Below, one piece after another: positions 37,412 to 45,546 of a stretch of 64,000 nt of DNA. Position 1 is the first letter of the stretch; each line of letters starts with the position of its first letter. The DNA is from Clostridium_AD sp050717535 (lineage in GTDB: Bacteria > Bacillota > Clostridia > Clostridiales > Clostridiaceae), in the NCBI RefSeq assembly GCF_050717535.1, contig NZ_JBOITM010000078.1, positions 1-64,000 on the forward strand. The letters are read 5' to 3'. The position numbers were made by a program, and so were the translations under genes. The notes under the pieces were generated by a model. That model was not told the DNA's origin and ran no database searches. It saw nothing but the letters and a program-made list of their open reading frames with translations.

Positions 37412-37445
37412 CCTGCAAATTTTGCAGAGTGGCAAAATTTGCAGG
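37412..37445. terminator. Bidirectional hairpin after the response regulator
   Basis: CCTGCAAATTTTGC (37412-37425) and GCAAAATTTGCAGG (37432-37445) with a 6-base loop; T-runs follow on both strands. It ends the two-component operon seven bases past the response regulator gene. Confidence 0.85.
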
Positions 37446-37451
37446 ATTTTT

Positions 37452-38801
37452 CTAATTGTATTCTTTGATTTTGTATCTTAAATTTCGTTCACTTATACCT
37501 AATGCTTCAGACGTCTTTTTTCTGCTATTTTTAAATTTTATCAGATTATATTCAATTACTTTTCTTTCTATGGACTTCATATCTTCGCCAACATAAATGG
37601 GAATTATATCATCACAGCTATTAACAATATTCTCTGAAAAAAACACATCCTCAGGTAGGTCTTCTACGGTAATAAAATCATGTCTTGTTAAAGCAACTGC
37701 TCTCTCTATTATATTTTGCAGCTCACGCACGTTACCATCAAATTTATATTTTTCAATTGCCTGAAGAGCTTTAGCTGAAATGCCTTTAATGTCTTTGCTT
37801 AAGAATATATTATAGTTCTTTATGAAATGGTCCACTAGCCTTGGAATATCTTCTCTCCGTTCCCGAAGTGGAGGCATAGTTATATGTATTACATTTAATC
37901 TATAAAATAAATCTTTCCTAAAGGCATTTACTTCTACCTCATGTTTTAAATCCTTGTTTGTAACTGCAATAATTCGTACATTTATTTTGGTGCCATTGAT
38001 AGAGCCAATAGGATATACTATTTTATCCTGCAGAACCCTAAGCAATTTAGTTTGAAGATTCACATCCATATCTCCAATTTCATCCAGAAAAAGTGTTCCT
38101 TCATTAGATAATTCTATTACACCTTTTCTATCTTGAAATGCACCAGTAAAAGAACCTTTTTTAAAACCAAATAATTCGCTTTCAAGTAAGTTTCCAGGTA
38201 TTGCTGAACAATTTATTACATTAAAAGGGTGTCCATTTCTACTGCCGTCAAAATGTATTGCTTTTGCTACAAGTTCTTTTCCAGTTCCACTTTCTCCTGT
38301 GATTAATACATTACTATCTATGTCTTTAACCCTATTGATTAAATCAAATATATCTAACATTTTTTTCGAATTGCCTATCATATTGTAATTAGGGTTATTC
38401 ATATTTATTTGATTACTCAAGTATTTAATCTTAATATTTAATGAAATATATTCAGCAGCTTTATTTACTAAAAGTATTAATTCATCAATTTTTATTGGTT
38501 TCGTAACATAGTAAAAAGCTCCTGCTTTTATAGCTTCAACTGTTGATTCAATTGTTCCGTATGCGGTCATAATTAAAACTGCAATATCCGGTTTAATTAT
38601 TTTAATTCTCTTTAAAACAGTAATACCATTACTCTTTCCAAGGTTAAGATCCAAAAGAATTATTGATATATCAGTATTAGTAACAATATCTATAGCCGTT
38701 ACTTCGTCAAGCGCGGTAAATACTTCATACTCATCTTCAAGAGCAAAGCTTAGAGCTGTACAAATTGATGATTCATCATCAACTATTAATAATTTATTCA
38801 T
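37452..38801 (-). CDS. NtrC/AtoC-type sigma-54 response regulator
   Basis: 449 residues: receiver with phospho-accepting Asp51 ('LLDLNLGKS'), AAA+ domain (about 135-365) with Walker A 'GESGTGKE' and Walker B 'LFLDEIGD', and a Fis-type HTH at the C-terminus ('KKTSEALGISERNLRYKI'). The sigma-54 contact loop reads 'GSFTGA' instead of GAFTGA. It overlaps the kinase gene by 8 bases and should activate gltS from the -24/-12 site at 37282. Confidence 0.94.
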   Translation of the reverse strand: MNKLLIVDDESSICTALSFALEDEYEVFTALDEVTAIDIVTNTDISIILLDLNLGKSNGITVLKRIKIIKPDIAVLIMTAYGTIESTVEAIKAGAFYYVTKPIKIDELILLVNKAAEYISLNIKIKYLSNQINMNNPNYNMIGNSKKMLDIFDLINRVKDIDSNVLITGESGTGKELVAKAIHFDGSRNGHPFNVINCSAIPGNLLESELFGFKKGSFTGAFQDRKGVIELSNEGTLFLDEIGDMDVNLQTKLLRVLQDKIVYPIGSINGTKINVRIIAVTNKDLKHEVEVNAFRKDLFYRLNVIHITMPPLRERREDIPRLVDHFIKNYNIFLSKDIKGISAKALQAIEKYKFDGNVRELQNIIERAVALTRHDFITVEDLPEDVFFSENIVNSCDDIIPIYVGEDMKSIERKVIEYNLIKFKNSRKKTSEALGISERNLRYKIKEYN

Positions 38802-40773
38802 TATTATCAGCCTCCATGTGGCAAAATTTAATTATAAATGTAGTACCCTCATCTGTGGTGCTTTGAACTTCAATTGTAGCATTATTTTCTGATAATAATT
38901 GATAACTTATAAAGAGCCCGAGACCAGTACCTGTGTCCTTAGTTGTAAAAAATGGATTAAATATATTATTTATAGTATCTTTTTTAATACCACAACCATT
39001 ATCCTTAATAAATAGTAATACTGAATTGTTATTTGCTTTTGACCAAATAATTATTCTCTTATCCTCTTTATTTAAGCATTCAGCAGCATTTAGGACTATA
39101 TTTATAAGTACTTGCCGCAACTGGTTTTTATCTATTAATATGAAATTGTTTTTGTTTATATTATTTTCTATAATAATGTTTTCAGTTTGCATTTTGTTTT
39201 TTAATAAGAGTATAACCTTATTAACGATTTCGTATAAATCTGTTTTTTCCCTAAAGGGCTTTTGTGGCCTTGAATATTCTAGTAAATCATTTATCAAAGT
39301 ATTTAGTCTATCTATTTCTGTAGGGATATCTTTGCAAACCATTTCTCTGAATTTAGGATTATCAAATTTTTTTGGGATTAATTCAACATATGCTCTTATT
39401 GATGTTAATGGGTTCCTAATTTCATGAGCTATACTTGAAATTAGATTGCCTAGTGATTGCATTTTATCCTTTGTCCTCATATTTTCCTGCATTAATTTTT
39501 CTTCTGTTATATCTCTGAATATAACTATAGTTTCATCCATATCTTCATAAACATTACTTAGTATATCTACATTGTAGTTTATATATAGTTTGTTGTTATC
39601 TATTAAAAATTCTTTTTCACCAGAATTTTTAATAGGTACTTTGTAATTTATAATCTCACTTATTGATGTATTTTCATATTGCTTACCTAAAAGTTCACTT
39701 TTCAATATAATTTCAGCTAATTTATTTGTAAAAGTTATTTTGCCTTGCTTGTTGATTGTAACAATACCGCTAAAAACATTATTAAGTATTTGATCTCTAA
39801 AGTCTCTCTCAAGTTTAATTTGTATGTTTTTTTTTGTAAGTACATCATTGGAATCATTAATTTCGCGGGTTTGCTTATTAACCTCTTTTTTTAAACGGTT
39901 GTTCCACTTATAAAACAGAAGCATTATAAGGGCAAGTATAAGTATTAACATAACGGAAAAAAACACAATTTGCTGAATATACCAACTAGGAAGATTCACT
40001 GGCTGGCCAAACCATTTCCTGTATATTTTATCATATGTTCCATTTTTTTTAATTTCTTTAAGTCCACTATTAACTATTCTAAGAGTTTCTAGATCACCAT
40101 ATTTTACTGCTACGGAGTATTTACTTGGATTAAGAATATTACCTACAATTTTTATCTTATTTTTAATTTGAAGTTTATTTATAAAAAATACTCCAGTTAA
40201 GGTATTTCCTATATACGCGTCGGCTTCTCCTGTAAGTAGTTTTTGAATTGCCTGTTCCTGATCAATTGTATAAATAATAGCTACATTATTTAAAGTAGTA
40301 AGATTATTTACTGCTACATCTCCTTGTTGTATAACTACTTTTTTATTTTTCAAGTCTTCAAATTTATTTATATCATTATTGCTATCAATAACAAAAATAG
40401 ATTGAGAATTTTCTAAATATTCTTTTGAAAATTCATAATATTTATTTCTATCAGTGCCAACTTTCATACCCTCAATTACATCAACGTCGCCATTTTTAAG
40501 TTTTTCGCATGCATCGTACCAAGACATGGGATAAAACTCAATATTGATACCAGTAGATAGAGCTACGGATCTCATTATATCAACGTTAAAACCAGTATAT
40601 ACTCCATTTTCATCAACGTATTCATAGGGAGGAAAGTTAATATCACTCGCTACCTTGAGAACAATGGAATCATTTTTACCTGGTATTAAAGTGGTACTTT
40701 TAAAATGGTAAATTAAGATTAATGAAGTAATAGTTAATAGTGAAATTATTACAATAAAAAGTTTTTTTATCAA
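38794..40773 (-). CDS. Histidine kinase with amino-acid-binding sensor domain
   Basis: 659 residues. Membrane anchor near 5-20, extracytoplasmic SBP_bac_3 domain (about 40-255, 'FPPYEYVDENGVYTGFNVDI', 'GTYDKIYRKWFG'), membrane segment (about 268-290), PAS domain (about 325-430), HisKA with His450 ('SIAHEIRNPLTS') and HATPase ('DNGCGIKKDT', 'GTGLGLFISYQL'). Periplasmic-type binding domains of this class bind amino acids, so glutamate or aspartate is the likely signal given GltS next door. First gene of the two-gene operon. Confidence 0.92.
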   Translation of the reverse strand: MIKKLFIVIISLLTITSLILIYHFKSTTLIPGKNDSIVLKVASDINFPPYEYVDENGVYTGFNVDIMRSVALSTGINIEFYPMSWYDACEKLKNGDVDVIEGMKVGTDRNKYYEFSKEYLENSQSIFVIDSNNDINKFEDLKNKKVVIQQGDVAVNNLTTLNNVAIIYTIDQEQAIQKLLTGEADAYIGNTLTGVFFINKLQIKNKIKIVGNILNPSKYSVAVKYGDLETLRIVNSGLKEIKKNGTYDKIYRKWFGQPVNLPSWYIQQIVFFSVMLILILALIMLLFYKWNNRLKKEVNKQTREINDSNDVLTKKNIQIKLERDFRDQILNNVFSGIVTINKQGKITFTNKLAEIILKSELLGKQYENTSISEIINYKVPIKNSGEKEFLIDNNKLYINYNVDILSNVYEDMDETIVIFRDITEEKLMQENMRTKDKMQSLGNLISSIAHEIRNPLTSIRAYVELIPKKFDNPKFREMVCKDIPTEIDRLNTLINDLLEYSRPQKPFREKTDLYEIVNKVILLLKNKMQTENIIIENNINKNNFILIDKNQLRQVLINIVLNAAECLNKEDKRIIIWSKANNNSVLLFIKDNGCGIKKDTINNIFNPFFTTKDTGTGLGLFISYQLLSENNATIEVQSTTDEGTTFIIKFCHMEADNNE

Positions 40774-40916
40774 AAATTATCACCTTGCTTTTAAATAATA
40801 TTTAAATTTATATTTATTAAGCCTTATGTTAATTATATCATACGTTAGTAAATTCAAGGAAATTTTTGAATCTGAAATGTGATAGAGTAGAATTAATTAA
40901 ATTAGTATTAAAATTA

Positions 40917-40945
40917 AAACCCACCCATGGAAGGGTAGGGTTTTG
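40917..40945. terminator. Hairpin terminator between kinase and hydrolase remnant
   Basis: AAAACCCACCC and GGGTAGGGTTTT pair with one bulge. T- and A-runs flank it, so it can end the minus-strand gene at 40984. The upstream 20 bases (AATTAGTATTAAAATTAAAA) resemble those before the terminator at 33050. Confidence 0.7.
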
Positions 40946-40983
40946 ACGTTTTTGGCATTTAGGCAAAGAAAAGTGGTTAATAG

Positions 40984-41382
40984 TTATAGAGGACTGCATT
41001 TATAGTTGCTACTTGTCCCCAAAAAAGCACATGCCTTCTTGTTAAAAATATCAGGATTCTTTGAGACTAAATCACCGTGTCCTAATCTTTTAAATTCCTG
41101 TATTTGGGATGATGGCAACAGCTTGGATAATTGTTTTACAGATTTTCCAAGAAGTCTTTTTTCTTTTTCGCCATACCAAAAAGCAATGTCAGAAGCAGCG
41201 TTTTGAATGGTAGTAAAGGTAGATTTCTTTTCAATATCATGTCCATCTAAAAGCGGAACAATCACAAAAAAATCTGGTGTAAATGCTTCGATTTGTTCAC
41301 TCCACATTTTCCAGGACACAAAAGCTCCATGAATTAGAATAATTGCTTTATTATTTATGTCTCCAAATACCTTGAAATTCAT
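40984..41382 (-). pseudogene. Alpha/beta hydrolase with internal deletion
   Basis: 132 residues from the ATG at 41382 (GGAGGT eight bases upstream); the family is about 250. The start ('ILIHGAFVSWKMWSEQIEAF', oxyanion-hole HG) and the end ('FWYGEKEKRLLGKS', 'RLGHGDL', catalytic-His region) are present and in frame, but the middle with the nucleophile elbow GxSxG and the cap is gone. It could still make a short stable protein but cannot be a normal hydrolase. Confidence 0.75.
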
Positions 41383-41388
41383 TATCAA

Positions 41389-41780
41389 CTACCTCCTTCT
41401 TCTATATTCTTTGATATCTTTATTCATTATTAGTATTTCATTATGACAAGAAAACTGTTTAAATAAACTTATACAATACTATATTTATTTATAAAACTGC
41501 ATTCCTAAGTAAAATTATAACTATAACACTAATAATTAGCTATTGGATAGGACAATTATGATTAGATTATTTTCAGTTTTATGTCTTACTCGTAATTTAT
41601 GGATGTGAGTGATTACCGAGTCTTATTTCTATGTAGTCTCTTTGGAAAACTTGGTCGATATAATTGATTAAGTTGCTGAGTAATTGTTAAAGTTGAAGCT
41701 TTATCTAGTGAGACAATAAAAGCAACCCAAAAGGTTGCTCTATAATTATTTTTTTAGATTAATTTTTTAATTTTTTTTTA
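41389..41780. other. 392-base gap without a gene
   Basis: AT-rich, no open frame with a ribosome binding site. It contains the terminator of the coiled-coil gene: AGCAACC/GGTTGCT stem at 41721-41739 followed, on the minus strand, by TTTTATT. Confidence 0.55.
41721..41739 (-). terminator. Terminator of the coiled-coil gene
   Basis: Minus strand AGCAACC-TTTTG-GGTTGCT followed by TTTTATTG; 42 bases after the gene's stop. Confidence 0.75.
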
Positions 41781-42074
41781 CTAATTTGCAATATTTTTTA
41801 TAACCCGAATTTCAATGTCTTGTTTTTCAACCTTAATGGAAATAGCCTCTAGCTTTTTCTCAATATCAGTTAATTTTTCATAAGTTAGTGTATAACCATC
41901 AAATAAAGCTTTAGTTTTATCTTCAAATTTATCTTCAAGTCTTACAATATCAGTCTTGTCAGCTTTTTTATCAAGTTTTATATTTATTTCATCAAACCTT
42001 GAATTTATTTCATCAAACTTTGTATTCATTTCGGTATACATTTTGCCCATTAAATCAAATATTTTATCTTCCAT
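41781..42074 (-). CDS. Small coiled-coil protein
   Basis: 97 residues from the ATG at 42074, behind GAGGTGGTG. It has heptad-like repeats of the type 'FDEINSRFDEINIKLDKKAD' and 'KLTDIEKKLEAISIKVEKQD', predicting a long alpha-helical coiled coil with no membrane segment. Similar short MEDKIF-type proteins occur in clostridia without a known function. Own terminator, so a separate gene. Confidence 0.65.
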   Translation of the reverse strand: MEDKIFDLMGKMYTEMNTKFDEINSRFDEINIKLDKKADKTDIVRLEDKFEDKTKALFDGYTLTYEKLTDIEKKLEAISIKVEKQDIEIRVIKNIAN

Positions 42075-42153
42075 TAATATCACCACCTCAAGGATTATTT
42101 CATACTCAAATTTATTTTATCACTCCTCAAAGTATATCAGATTTTAGACTAAA

Positions 42154-42569
42154 ATAATATACTATACTATACTATTATTATTGCCATAGTACGAACATAT
42201 ATTCGTATAAACCATGATTATTTTGCAGAGAATGATGTATTTATAAAATTAGCTAACAAGTCAACAGATAAAACTGAAATATGCAAGAAAAATGCATATG
42301 TTTTAGATATGGGTGTGATTGCCCCGGCTGCTTTGATTTGCTTGTTTCAATTGAAAAAACGGAGAGGAATGGGATATGTTTTATTAGTGATGTTATTAAC
42401 ACTTTGCATCGTTATTGGAATAATGATTCCAATTCAGACAGCATTTCAAATATCAGCAGGAATTGAGCTACCGCTTGTAGCCATCGTAACAAAGGGGGCA
42501 AGCTTTGTCGTTCTCGCATTGTTTGCACTATATTTTAATATAAAACTCTTTAAAAATATAATATATTAG
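42154..42569 (+). pseudogene. Membrane protein gene without a start
   Basis: An open frame from 42154 contains 'RTYIRINHDYFAENDVF' followed by three hydrophobic segments and stops at 42569. No plausible start or ribosome binding site precedes it; a first ATG at 42309 would cut into the protein. It overlaps the palindromic repeat at 42190. Family not recognised. Confidence 0.45.
42190..42210. repeat. LexA-box-like palindrome, copy 1
   Basis: Core CGAACATATATTCG (42192-42205), one base off the Firmicute LexA/DinR consensus CGAAC-N4-GTTCG. The 21 bases 42190-42210 are identical to 44842-44862, and the flanks are similar too. Confidence 0.55.
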
Positions 42570-42591
42570 AAGTACAGAGAGGATGTTAATT

Positions 42592-42916
42592 ATGAGCAAG
42601 GTTGAAAAGATGAGTGATAGGCAATATTTATTTGGTGTAATTTTTATACAAATAAAGTATAATCTATTTAGACTACAGGTTTGCCTCATATACTGGTATT
42701 GCAATGATGATTTTGGTGTGTATTGTTCTCGGGGTATGGTTATGTTATGTAACGATAAAGTCAAATAGTGTAATTCCTGCAAGTATCCTACATGGTGCAA
42801 TCAATGTAATCGGAATTATATTAAAGCCAATAGATAAAACTGTAAAAGTTGCATCGATAAGTGTACCACATAAATACCTAAACAAAGATATACATGCAGC
42901 TATAGAAGGGGTATAA
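42592..42916 (+). pseudogene. CPBP-family intramembrane protease remnant
   Basis: Starts with a good N-terminus (MSKVEKMSDRQYLFGVIF, AGAGAGGA upstream), then loses frame. A second frame from about 42676 reads 'RFASYTGIAMMILVCIVLGV' and 'NSVIPASILHGAINVIG', the typical last CPBP/Abi helix with its histidine. The glutamate-containing motifs between them are deleted. CPBP proteases often accompany bacteriocin immunity or membrane processing; this copy is dead. Confidence 0.65.
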
Positions 42917-43051
42917 ACAATATATGCTTCAATAGGAGACATTTTATCATAGATTTGTACTTTTGGATTTATAACTATGTTAGTTGTTAGTATTAAATTA
43001 AAAAAAATTGTAAGTAGAGTATAAGAAAGTGTAAAAATGGAGGGAAGCATT

Positions 43052-43798
43052 ATGAATAAAATAGTAGAAGTATGTTGTGGAAGTTATTATGATTGTTTAC
43101 AAGCTTACATGGGAAAGGCAGATAGGGTGGAATTAAATAGTGCCTTATATATGGGGGGATTAACACCGAGTATTGCAAATCTTGTTTTGACGAAAAAGAA
43201 TACAAATTTAAGAGTTATTTGTATGGTAAGACCCAGAGGTGCCGGGTTCTGTTATGAAAAAGAAGACTATGAAACAATGGTATTAGATGTATTGAGTATG
43301 CTAGAGAATGGTGCAGATGGAATTGCTTTTGGATGCTTAAATGATAAAGGTAATATAAATATTTCACAAACAAAAAGAATAATTGATATTATTAAATCCT
43401 ATGGGAAAGAAAAAGAAGTAGTATTCCATCGAGCTTTTGATTGTGTTAGTGATCCACATGAGGCAATCAAAATTTTAATCAAGTTAGGAGTGGATCGCAT
43501 TCTAACTAGTGGACTAGAGGATAAAGCTGTTCAAGGAGTAGAGTTATTGTATGATTTACAAAAGAAATTTGGAAATGAAATCCAGATCTTAGCGGGTAGT
43601 GGAATCAATGCTAAGAATGTGAAGCAGTTTATGGAAGATACCGAAATAACACAAGTACATAGCTCTTGTAAATCATGGTTAAAAGATAAAACTACTACTA
43701 CAAAGCATATTAGCTATGCTTATACTAATGATGACTTTGCCTATGAAGTAGTAGATACTAAACTAGTTAAAGAATTAGTTGAAATCGTTCATAAGTAG
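43052..43798 (+). CDS. cutC: CutC-family protein
   Basis: 248 residues, TIM-barrel CutC family: 'DRVELNSALYMGGLTPS', 'VMVRPRG'-like 'CMVRPRGAGFCY', 'VVFHRAFDCVSDP', 'ILTSGLEDKA' and 'ILAGSGINAKN' follow the family order. CutC was first linked to copper homeostasis in E. coli, but its biochemical role is unsettled. The ATG at 43052 is seven bases after GGAGGG; the ATG at 43037 overlaps that site. Single gene. Confidence 0.9.
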   Translation: MNKIVEVCCGSYYDCLQAYMGKADRVELNSALYMGGLTPSIANLVLTKKNTNLRVICMVRPRGAGFCYEKEDYETMVLDVLSMLENGADGIAFGCLNDKGNINISQTKRIIDIIKSYGKEKEVVFHRAFDCVSDPHEAIKILIKLGVDRILTSGLEDKAVQGVELLYDLQKKFGNEIQILAGSGINAKNVKQFMEDTEITQVHSSCKSWLKDKTTTTKHISYAYTNDDFAYEVVDTKLVKELVEIVHK

Positions 43799-43832
43799 CA
43801 AATTACATGCTTATATTAATTAAATAGTAACA

Positions 43833-44120
43833 TTATTTATCTTTAATCTTAAGTTTTGTAAACAAATCTGATACAAAAATTATACTTAAAAACCATAATA
43901 TAGTTATAATTACAGCATTTAAACGAAAATTAGATTTAACTAAATTAATTAAAACTAATGATCCAACCAAACCTCCGATTCCTCCTATCCAAAAACTGTA
44001 TTTTTTGTTATCTACAATTATTATTTTTTTACATGTTAAACATTTAATTCCACTAAAATTTAGTGGATTCCATGTTTTCCAAAATGGTATTTTAGTATTA
44101 CAGTTAGGACATCGTAACAT
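43833..44120 (-). CDS. Zinc-ribbon membrane protein
   Basis: 95 residues. CxxC pairs at Cys4/Cys7 and Cys27/Cys30 form a zinc ribbon, followed by two membrane segments (about 43-60 and 68-88). Preceded by AGGAGG. Function unknown; convergent with cutC. Confidence 0.7.
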   Translation of the reverse strand: MLRCPNCNTKIPFWKTWNPLNFSGIKCLTCKKIIIVDNKKYSFWIGGIGGLVGSLVLINLVKSNFRLNAVIITILWFLSIIFVSDLFTKLKIKDK

Positions 44121-44243
44121 TCTTATACCTCCTATTTAATAAAATTCCCCATAATTCCACCGAAAGATTCAACTTTGAAATCCTCTATCATTTCAGTTTT
44201 TCTAATTTCTTTAGTGATTTTCAACCTTGTATATTATAACGCA

Positions 44244-44507
44244 TTAATGATTTGAGTATATCATATGCATAGCATAAGCAAATTGAATAATCACTATTAA
44301 AAAGAAACTGATAAGCATTGTAGTTTTCTTTTGTTTATCAATATTTTCTCCATTCTCAATAATTCGTCTATTTACAATGCCTACTATTGATAGTAACAAT
44401 GTAACGGCATATGCCCTTTCGCTTATTGCATACATAAGCATAATGAAAGTAATTATATTTATAACAACTACCGATATTACTGGGTTTTTACATATCATTG
44501 ACTTCAT
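44244..44507 (-). CDS. Small membrane protein
   Basis: 87 residues with three hydrophobic stretches (about 10-28, 30-45, 61-80) and a charged loop 'NRRIIENGENIDKQKK'. AGGGGGGAAG precedes the ATG. No family recognised. Confidence 0.6.
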   Translation of the reverse strand: MKSMICKNPVISVVVINIITFIMLMYAISERAYAVTLLLSIVGIVNRRIIENGENIDKQKKTTMLISFFLIVIIQFAYAMHMIYSNH

Positions 44508-44746
44508 AATCTTCCCCCCTACTAATTCACAATATCCTACAAAGACCCATTAACTAAGAAATTAATTTAGTTGGTCCTTAATGAATGTTATGAATTAATT
44601 ATTTTTCTGTTTCTAAAACTTTTAATTAAAGTATAAGATTATATATTAATCTGCAAGTACGTTATTATTCAATTATATAGGATATTAATAAAAATTTCAA
44701 ATATTTAACATAAGATTTCGGTTAGCAACAATACACCAAAACTTGG

Positions 44747-44766
44747 CACTTGCCACGTGGGTGGCA
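44747..44766. repeat. 20-base GC-rich hairpin repeat, copy 2
   Basis: Identical to 35818-35837 and followed within 7 bases by a rho-independent terminator (44773-44807). The pairing of a GC-rich fold with a terminator recalls a small RNA 3' end or a leader element. In a region this AT-rich, a 20-base GC-rich match is not chance. Confidence 0.7.
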
Positions 44767-44772
44767 CCATTT

Positions 44773-44807
44773 AACCATCCCATTAAATTTAGATGGTTAT
44801 TTTTTTA
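44773..44807 (+). terminator. Rho-independent terminator
   Basis: AACCATC (44773-44779) pairs with GATGGTT (44792-44798), then ATTTTTTTA. No protein gene precedes it on this strand, so it may end a small RNA that includes the 44747 repeat. Confidence 0.7.
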
Positions 44808-44841
44808 TACAATTTGAGTATAAATAATAGTATTACCACTA

Positions 44842-44862
44842 TACGAACATATATTCGTATAA
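44842..44862. repeat. LexA-box-like palindrome, copy 2
   Basis: Core CGAACATATATTCG at 44844-44857 within the 20-base near-palindrome ATACGAACATATATTCGTAT. A TTGAGT at 44814 could be a -35 element placing this box over or after the -10 region. The small basic gene at 45184 and then the jet genes lie downstream. Confidence 0.55.
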
Positions 44863-45183
44863 CGAGATTTTAAATTTAACTAGAATCTTATAAAATTTAG
44901 AAAGAATTTCTTTAAATGCTTAACTGATGCATCCATTGCGATACTGAAACCAATGCCTTCTATAATTGTATGAAAATTATTGGTAGTTAATTATTTAATG
45001 GGCATTAGTGGAAGGGTTATGAAGGTGCAATAATCATTCTGATAACTTTTTTATTTTAAAAATTTTTAGAAGGCAATATTTTTCCTTAGCTAATGGTATT
45101 ATGTAAATATGATTAAAGAATAGTATAAGGGAATAAGAAAATGTGGAGAAAAACTTAAAAAATAGAATTTTAGGAGGTATACA

Positions 45184-45387
45184 ATGAAATTAGGATTAAG
45201 AAACCCAAGTTTAAAGAAAATGATTAGTAGTAGAACAAGTCCCAAGAGAATAATAAAAAATAGCTTAGGTATAAGAGCGCCACGTGGATATGGTTGGATT
45301 ACAAATCCTAAAAAAGCTGCTTATAATCGTGTATATAATCGTACTAGTTTTAGTATTTTTGATGTGCTGAAGAAACTTTTTAAATAG
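45184..45387 (+). CDS. Small basic protein upstream of the Wadjet operon
   Basis: 67 residues, rich in Lys and Arg, with 'APRGYGWITNPKKAAYNRVY' near the middle. TAGGAGG precedes the ATG. It looks like the short GW-x-(K/N)P(K/R)KAxYN segment found in small clostridial and phage-type proteins, but I know no function. It lies 160 bases before jetD on the same strand, so it could belong to the defence region. Confidence 0.6.
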   Translation: MKLGLRNPSLKKMISSRTSPKRIIKNSLGIRAPRGYGWITNPKKAAYNRVYNRTSFSIFDVLKKLFK

Positions 45388-45546
45388 GTTTAATTTAGCA
45401 AATAACGTAGTTAAATTAAGGATGAAAGCTGGAAAAAAAGATATACTCTTTATGAGGATAAAGCACTATATAATTAAGAAGTTCCACATGGAGAACAGCA
45501 ATTTTGATATATTAATAAAATAAAATAAAGATGTGATGGTGATAAA

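Larger units (their letters stand above)
44508..45183. other. 676-base intergenic region before the Wadjet neighbourhood
   Basis: No gene is recognisable. In order it holds the GC-rich hairpin repeat (44747-44766), a terminator (AACCATC/GATGGTT, 44773-44798, then AT7), and the LexA-like palindrome (44842-44862). The last 300 bases are AT-rich with no open frame of note until the ribosome binding site at 45171. Confidence 0.6.

Noticed and set aside
38933..39427. 164-codon frame antisense to the histidine kinase
   Set aside because: Complement of the HisKA/HATPase codons, not an independent gene.
44747..44766. TTGGCAC at 44743 as a sigma-54 -24 box
   Set aside because: The base pair at -12 spacing is GT, not GC, and there is no gene correctly placed downstream.
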